64,000 nt of DNA. Source: Diprion similis (taxonomy: Eukaryota; Arthropoda; Insecta; Hymenoptera; Diprionidae). Position numbers and translations under genes: made by a program. Positions 57,501-64,000 of the stretch are shown here, piece after piece (the first letter of the stretch is position 1; every line of letters begins with the position of its first letter). The stretch is taken from assembly GCF_021155765.1 (NCBI RefSeq), contig NC_060112.1, positions 930,001 through 994,000 on the forward strand, given 5' to 3'. A model generated the notes under the pieces. That model did no database searches. It was not told where the DNA came from and saw nothing but the letters and a program-made list of their open reading frames with translations.

Positions 57501-60500
57501 TCTCTCTCCGTAAATGGCTCGCGGTTCGGAGTCGTGTGGTGAAAACTACCCACGCTGGAACTCGTCTGACTTCTCTCCTTAAAGCCTGCCTCGGATGTGT
57601 GCCTCTACAATCCTCCCGATAGTGGCTCTACGGTTGCGTTGGCGAGCGAAACCCGCACCGCAACGCGCTAAACCTACGACTTTCCTGCGATTCGCCAAGG
57701 TCGCTCGAAGGACCGCGACCGGATACCTGGAGAACGCTGAGAATCGATTCATCGGCTATTTCGAGCTATGCTCTCGGCTCTAGACGATGGTCGCGGCCAT
57801 GCGTGTCCGCTCATACCGAGCAACTCATTTTTCCTGCTCATCCCAGCTCAAGAATTTACTTTTAATGATTATTATTCAGACGTCAAACCTATAGGCATAA
57901 TAATGCCAGAGGTCGAGGATTCGGACAGCGAAATTGCTTTCGAAATCCAGCATATACCAGGATAAAAAACATTACCAAGAATTCATTAATTCTTGCTGCT
58001 CACCTTCGACGTTCCGATTACTTTTGTCTTTTTTTTCGTTGTAAAGACTCGGTCCCCCACGTACATCTCATATGTTTTCTTAGCTCTGGTGGGATGGTTT
58101 CGAAGCTGAGCCTACGGGTGACTTGACCAAGGTGAAAGTGAAATTTCGGAACGACGCGACGTCTTCTCGTAGGCGCAGGACGAGGTGGCATGGCGAGGGG
58201 CATCTTTGTCCGGCGGTTCTTGACTTAACACTCCTTCTTTGTAGGCTGAGCAAGTCCGTCCGTAGCTCTCTCGAGAGAGTCTCTTCCAAAATATTTACTG
58301 CACACAAACGGTGATAATTAATATGCATACATGGATACCTATACTCGGTTGAACTTACAGGTATATACCGAAAATGTTACGAAATTGTGTGTACAGCTTA
58401 AGGGAATTTACATCAGGTTGTTTTGTATTGATGATTCGATATAAAAACAAGTATCCCAAGAGGGTGAAATGCGGAATAGGTGAAACTGTCGACCGGAAAA
58501 ATCCTTGAGTGGATGATGCTTGGCCGTACGGTCAAGTTACGGGCTGAAATCTTAGAAAACAACAGATCTCCGTTACTTGCGGTATGCTTTCACACGCGCT
58601 TTCTCAATCGCATACAAAAATCGCCGACTGATTCCTTTCCTTTTTCCACGCATGCAATGTATCCGACGCTTATAATCCCATAATACAGTGAACGAAATTT
58701 TGAGTCTTTCATTAAAAAATTATATCTCGTATTATATGACTGTAAAAATAAAATAAGAGAAAGTACGTGTGTCCTCTTCTCGATGTGTTTAGACATAAGC
58801 GGTACATCATGCGGCAGTATGCGTGGGTATAATGTATCCGTACTCACTGACTATCACTTATGAGCTTCTTACCGAAATTTTGAAGCAAATATGCAACAGT
58901 TATGGCCATTTTTCCTTTGCTTAGGTTCAACAATTCTATGAAAACATTCTTTTTGAATTACGGGTAGGTGCTTTTCTACGGTGAAGTGGAACGACAGACC
59001 GTACATACGTTATTATACATACAAGCATAAGTGTGTACATAAATATGCAAATATTGTAAGATGCGTATGTGCAGTGTTCCGTAAGTTACCATACATAGGC
59101 AATAGATCGCTTAACACCCGGTTAATTACACGCCTCGCAGTGCCAAATCTGTAGTTTATACAGAATAAACTTTCTGCAGCTCAATACTCCTACATTTGGG
59201 GAATCGTCGTCCAACTCCACATGCGGGTGAATGCGAAGTCAGCTCTCGAAGGTCAAGCCTGACTTTCATCCGCGAAAACATCAATTTTATTTCGTCTCTT
59301 CGTTTACGAATTCCTGTGTTTAAATTACGGCACTCCGTGAGGTTTTCTGCGAAACAGAAAGGCGACTTACGACCGTCAATAGACACCGCCATCGTGAATG
59401 GAAATGGTCCATGAAAAACATCACGATTCTTGGGTGGATCGTTCTTTCAGCCCTTGGACGCTCAGCACAGCCGTTTTCCAATGCGTGCGATCCGCGAGCT
59501 TTATAATTTACCGTGCGCGGAGCAAATCGAGCTACGCAAACGAGTAAATTGACGGTTAGTACCGTGACTCTACCGCGGTTAAGTAGTAGATTCACAAGTT
59601 TACTGGATATAATCACTGCTTTGGAAACTGGATGCGACCTTTCCTCGGTTACAGATGCAGTTTAAACCGCGAGTAACGATGATTCTGTTCGATCTGCTAT
59701 ATCTAATAAATCGAAAAAGCTTCCAATTCATTCACCGTCTGCAATCAGAATTTAAGAAACAAACAGGAGTCCGTTAGACATTACAGCAAAGTTCAATATC
59801 GGAGTCAGTTGTACACTCAAACCTGATCTGCATAAAATTTTGAATGCCGATGAAATGGCAACAAATAAGAAGCAATTAGTTATTATAACCTTTGCGGCTT
59901 GGCAATTATGATCGTCGTTTCACGGTTTGTGTAAAACACAAAAGTGATTAGTTTCTTACTGATAGGTGCATACACGCGTGTAATGAATAATCTTTCACGA
60001 TGCGTGTACATGTGTATAATGCCGAAGATTCTGGAACTAGTTCTTATTGAATGTTCGCAATATATGCATCTATAACGTGACGCTGCCAGTAAGAACACAG
60101 AAGGGATGTTCTTCCATGTGAACCAGCAGTAGGGCCGGTCCCTCGAGAATCTCGCTACCTTTGTCTCCCCTGCATGGCTCCTACTTATTATTTTCTTCTC
60201 TCTTTCTCGTCAACTCCACAATAAGGTCAATAAAAGCACCGACAGCGACGCGAAGCGTTCCTCGGTGACGTCAACGTATGTGGCGAATCGTCCGCCATAG
60301 AAGGTACAGCTGCTCTTTCTCGGAGAACATAATCACCGATAAATAACCATAAGATATACTCGGATAATGGTGGATTAGTGTCAAAAGAGCGCAGGGAAAA
60401 TTAAAACCATACAGAATATGTACCTCGTCCTCAAGGATACAATCGAGCCAGGATTCTAAAGGATATAAACGGTCGGACAAAGGTAACAGCTGCATATAAC

Positions 60501-63500
60501 GCGTGTAGTGAGGTCTTGAGGAGTACGTACATCGGCAGTCTACTGGTCCTCACATAAACATCCTTTAAACTTGCAACGTCAAGGTCGCATTCCTCCTCAA
60601 TCCTCGAGTGCCCGGGACCTGCGAGACACTGTCACAAGCCCGATCCTCGGAACCGGCTCAACGAGTGTGTGTCGCCAGCTCCGCGTAATCTTCGTAAACG
60701 AGTCTCGCACCGTTCAGGGGGAAAATACTTCTGCCTTTGCGGTATAAAATTAGTATACGCACTCAGTTTTTCATCGTTTTATAAGAAGTCGTAGGCGTAT
60801 ATTTAACGGCTGAGATGCGAGATTATCGACTAGATTCAATGTGTTGCTGATGCTTTATGTTACATCGTTATATATATGTACACGAAGATCGCATGTCAAG
60901 CGCGTCATATCTAATCGCTTATACGCGTTACATAAGCTAAGATTGTCCTTCAGGAAGTACCCGACACGTAACATTTGTACGAGTACGATAATTATTAACC
61001 ATGCGGTTTCTGAGTCAAGTACGTTGCGGATTCATCGTGTATAAAGAACTCCAAAGATAGAAGCGCATCATCGCTATACCTATAATACGTACGTTATAAA
61101 CACAAATTTATTTTTGTTGTCTTATTTTTCAACTCTAGATAAGATCATGTAACAGCAGAAGCACAGCAACGGTTACAGCAACGATTTACCGAAGCCTCAA
61201 GGTCTTTCCTCGAATGACGAGTTTCACTAATCATCGGTTGGAGACCGAATGTTGAATATTGTTGTTAAAAAAGCATAGCTAAACGGTACGCGCAGATACA
61301 TACATCTTCGATTCTCTACACGTATTTGCCTGTACGGTGTGCATATAATACATAATATCTCGCTGTCTCGCTTCTATAGGCACGAGGCAGTCAGTCCGCA
61401 CCATGGCACTTTTTTTTATTCTTCTTTTATCTACTTCTTATCTCTCTTCTACCTATGACGATCGATAATTAATACGTTACGTCGATCCGGATGTATAATA
61501 TCATCTTGTTTGATGTCTCTAACGGGAACAAGGCTGTGCAGTTTGTCCGTGTCCGGTTGCTACAGCTCCAGCTGTTCAGACATGGAGTCATCCCCGTACA
61601 GCTAAGATATATTTATTTATAGTATACATAATCCCGATGACATTCAAGAGAGGCATAAGTAAAAACCAATATATTTTCACCAAAATACCTCTGTAGAATA
61701 AATCAATGAACAAGAATCTCGAGTTTTTCCGTGTTTGAAAACGATGTTATTTTTATCCTTCTTTCTTTTTGATAACCGAAAAAACGTCTCGACGGGATCT
61801 CGAGTGACTGGAGGAGAGAAAGAAGAGGCGGAGGAAAATGTGTGGGTTGAGAAATACGTGGGATGTGTGGCGGAAATCGGCTTCTCGCCCACTCATAAGA
61901 TCGAGAATCACGTAATGTTTGTTGAATATGTTGATCGTATAATTCGTTTTAGATACACACACATGCGCGTACACAACTACGGGTGCACATCTTTAATACT
62001 GTGCGCTGTACCCAAAGAGTGTTGTGCGCGGGATAAAATCACTTAGTGCTGAAGAAGCGGAAACGCGATCTGTGCAAAGTAACTCTATCCGTACGTACTT
62101 GCACGTAGGTGTGTATTATATCGGGCCGTACTGTACGATATACTTCCAACCCTGTAACGTGGGTGCTGATACGATATACAGCATGTATGTATGTGTGCAG
62201 GACTGGATATAGGCACAGCCCCAAGTATGCAGCCGCATGGACGAGAATCCTATCCTTAGCCGTCGAGTACCTCGGGCGATGCACTCGCGATTGCAAATAT
62301 CCTTGCTGAGGACGGTCTGGTAGAGGCCTCTGCTGCATGGGCGAAGGTCGTTGCCAGGAACTCCTATATATAACACACAGCTTATTATTTGCCCGTATAC
62401 TGGTCGAGGCGGATGGTTTTTTCAGGCAACGCGCGATGCGAACGCCTACTCACCCTGATCGCCTTCTCAGAATCTTAAGAGAAAAAAAAGCGTTGCTTGG
62501 TCTTGGTAGAAAGATACCCGCAGATTATTTCGAAAACGCGGTTTAAATTACGCAAGTTCTTGTTCTCATAAGATGATCGAAGTTCACGAAACGAAATTTA
62601 TCGTTCGGAGTAGCAGTGCTAAACTTTCTCGGCGAAGTGATTGGAAATGATATTTGTTTCTTATGGTATGAAAGTAAATTTTGTATAAAAAATTATGTAA
62701 ATAAATTACAGTAATAATATTAATAACAACGGATGAGAGAACAAAAGCGGCAACAAATATCCAATACAAACAGAAACTGTTGATCAATATACGGCTTCAT
62801 CAAACCGATCAGATAACAATAGAATCAAAAAAAAAGAGATAGAGTCCTTGAATGAAATTTCTCTGGGTATACAACCTTCCGTTTTTAGAAGGGACCATTT
62901 GTATGGTTGTTAACGCAAACATTTGACACTATTGTAGGTGTACCTCAGATATTCGAATAAGATATTCTTTGTATATGCTAATTTCTCGAGCCATAAATAT
63001 CGAATACCCACTTTCAAGTCCTAATTTATAAGAGAACGATTAAAGCGCCTGGTTCCTTGACGAAGATATATTTTTGTAACAATATTACGAAAGATAAATT
63101 TATAAAGAAACGGAAAGTTTTCGCGAAAGTTACACGAGTGACTGCCAAACTGCATTGAAATGGGGAGGCCTTGATATTTGTTGATAAAAAAAAGACATCG
63201 AAGAATCATACGTTTACCGAAATTCGAGGCAAGGAATGGAGAATCTGAGGGCTGTGATTTATTGAAGGTGTTCCGGAGACGCCGGATCCCAACCTCTGAG
63301 CTGCCTTGACTGACCGGACATCGAACCCTGCAAGAAATGCAGCAGCAGATATAACCGCGATATACATATATACCTCCTCATACCTGCGTAATGCATATGG
63401 GCATAGATTTAATGTGCCGATGCACCGTATGAAAGTGCCAGGGTGTAGGATGAGCCATCGCGAACTGGTTAATTGATCCTTATTTCACATCCCGTTTATC

Positions 63501-63570
63501 GTCAACTCTTCAGTCCCTGCAAGCGCCCGTTCTTACACGAAGTAAGGGGAGTAAAGGTTGGAATCATATT
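54544..63570 (+). other. downstream intron sequence of the ZP-domain gene, no further exon recognised
   Basis: The next ZP exon was searched for by eye and not found. Open frames at 54842-55190, 57170-57385, 57595-57965, 58018-58328, 59196-59616 and 61735-62338 mostly overlap frames on the other strand and show no motif. A GC-richer patch lies at 57.5-58.3 kb. Confidence 0.35.
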
Positions 63571-63746
63571 GAAGTTAGTAACGTTGTCGTAACGATTCAT
63601 GCTGAGGAAAAACCGTTATATTACGATTTTGGAATTGTCTGAATGACGATCATACTTTGAAATCTTAATTAATTAAAGATCATTGTAAAATTAAGAATAC
63701 AGCAATTTTTTCTCCAATGTTTCGTTATGTTAACGTTACTAATTTC
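63571..63746. repeat. MITE copy B (GTTAGTAACG family)
   Basis: The left end GAAGTTAGTAACGTTGTCG and the right end GTTAACGTTACTAATTTC are inverted copies and match the ends of copy A at 38048. The interior is AT-rich. Confidence 0.6.
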
Positions 63747-64000
63747 AATCTCGTAGTTTGGAAGCTCGTGCGGTCATTCGTATCGCCAGTTTTCTTTGGA
63801 TAATTTAAAAAATTGATTTTTCAACGTTGCCGAATTCGTAGGATTTTCACGAAATAAGTCACGTCAGAACAGGACTGAATTGTATGAGAATCGGATTATG
63901 CGCAGGCAATTAAGCGCGTGCTAAGTACATACGTGTTTAGACGTTTGGATTCCTAGCGAGCGCGTTTAATACGACTCTTCACGAGAACGTGACCGCGTTT

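Noticed and set aside
57595..58328. Cluster of open frames in a GC-richer patch, including 57768-57965 and 58080-58328
   Set aside because: Acceptor-like sites exist, but none continues the ZP domain and frames overlap on both strands.

Overview
The window reads as nuclear DNA of an insect. The genes are split by introns with GT-AG borders, three encode well-conserved animal housekeeping proteins, and the rest is AT-rich and full of transposon remnants. A hymenopteran such as a sawfly would fit, but nothing seen here settles the order. All exon borders were placed by eye from splice signals, reading phase and remembered family sequence; no alignment was run.

Layout from left to right. (1) 1739-4843, minus strand: a complete 11-exon dymeclin gene (DYM, 686 aa) whose intron 8 appears to be GC-AG. 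(2) 6885-19622: a young Ty3/Gypsy LTR retrotransposon of about 12.7 kb. It has gag, protease, reverse transcriptase, RNase H and integrase, but its two ~2-kb LTRs face each other (inverted) instead of being direct repeats. It is bounded by a matching 4-bp CATG duplication, and pol stops abruptly where the inverted LTR begins. Pol also carries an extra macro-domain-like segment between RNase H and integrase. (3) 19712-20110: a foldback (MITE-like) repeat. (4) 20398-22357, plus strand: a complete four-exon TXNL1 (thioredoxin plus PITH domains), with a possible intron-retention isoform that gains a membrane tail. (5) 23207-26610, minus strand: a complete seven-exon mitochondrial poly(A) polymerase (MTPAP), convergent with TXNL1 and carrying a transposon remnant in its last intron.

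(6) 28026-33711: a graveyard of small elements, namely a TTAA-flanked piggyBac-like MITE, a solo LTR with a GTAA duplication, a TA-flanked pogo/Tigger-like remnant and a 190-bp foldback. (7) 34.5 kb to the right edge: mostly intron of one long plus-strand gene for a secreted or membrane ZP-domain (zona pellucida) protein. Three coding exons are visible: a 12-codon start exon at 39148, a 58-bp exon at 42595, and a ZP-N exon at 54329. The rest of the gene appears to lie beyond the window. Two copies of one MITE family sit at 38.0 and 63.6 kb.

The cellular genes are unrelated housekeeping or cuticle-type genes and do not form a pathway. The most unusual object is the inverted-LTR retrotransposon. 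Its two LTR promoters point at each other across gag-pol, so it could make double-stranded RNA.
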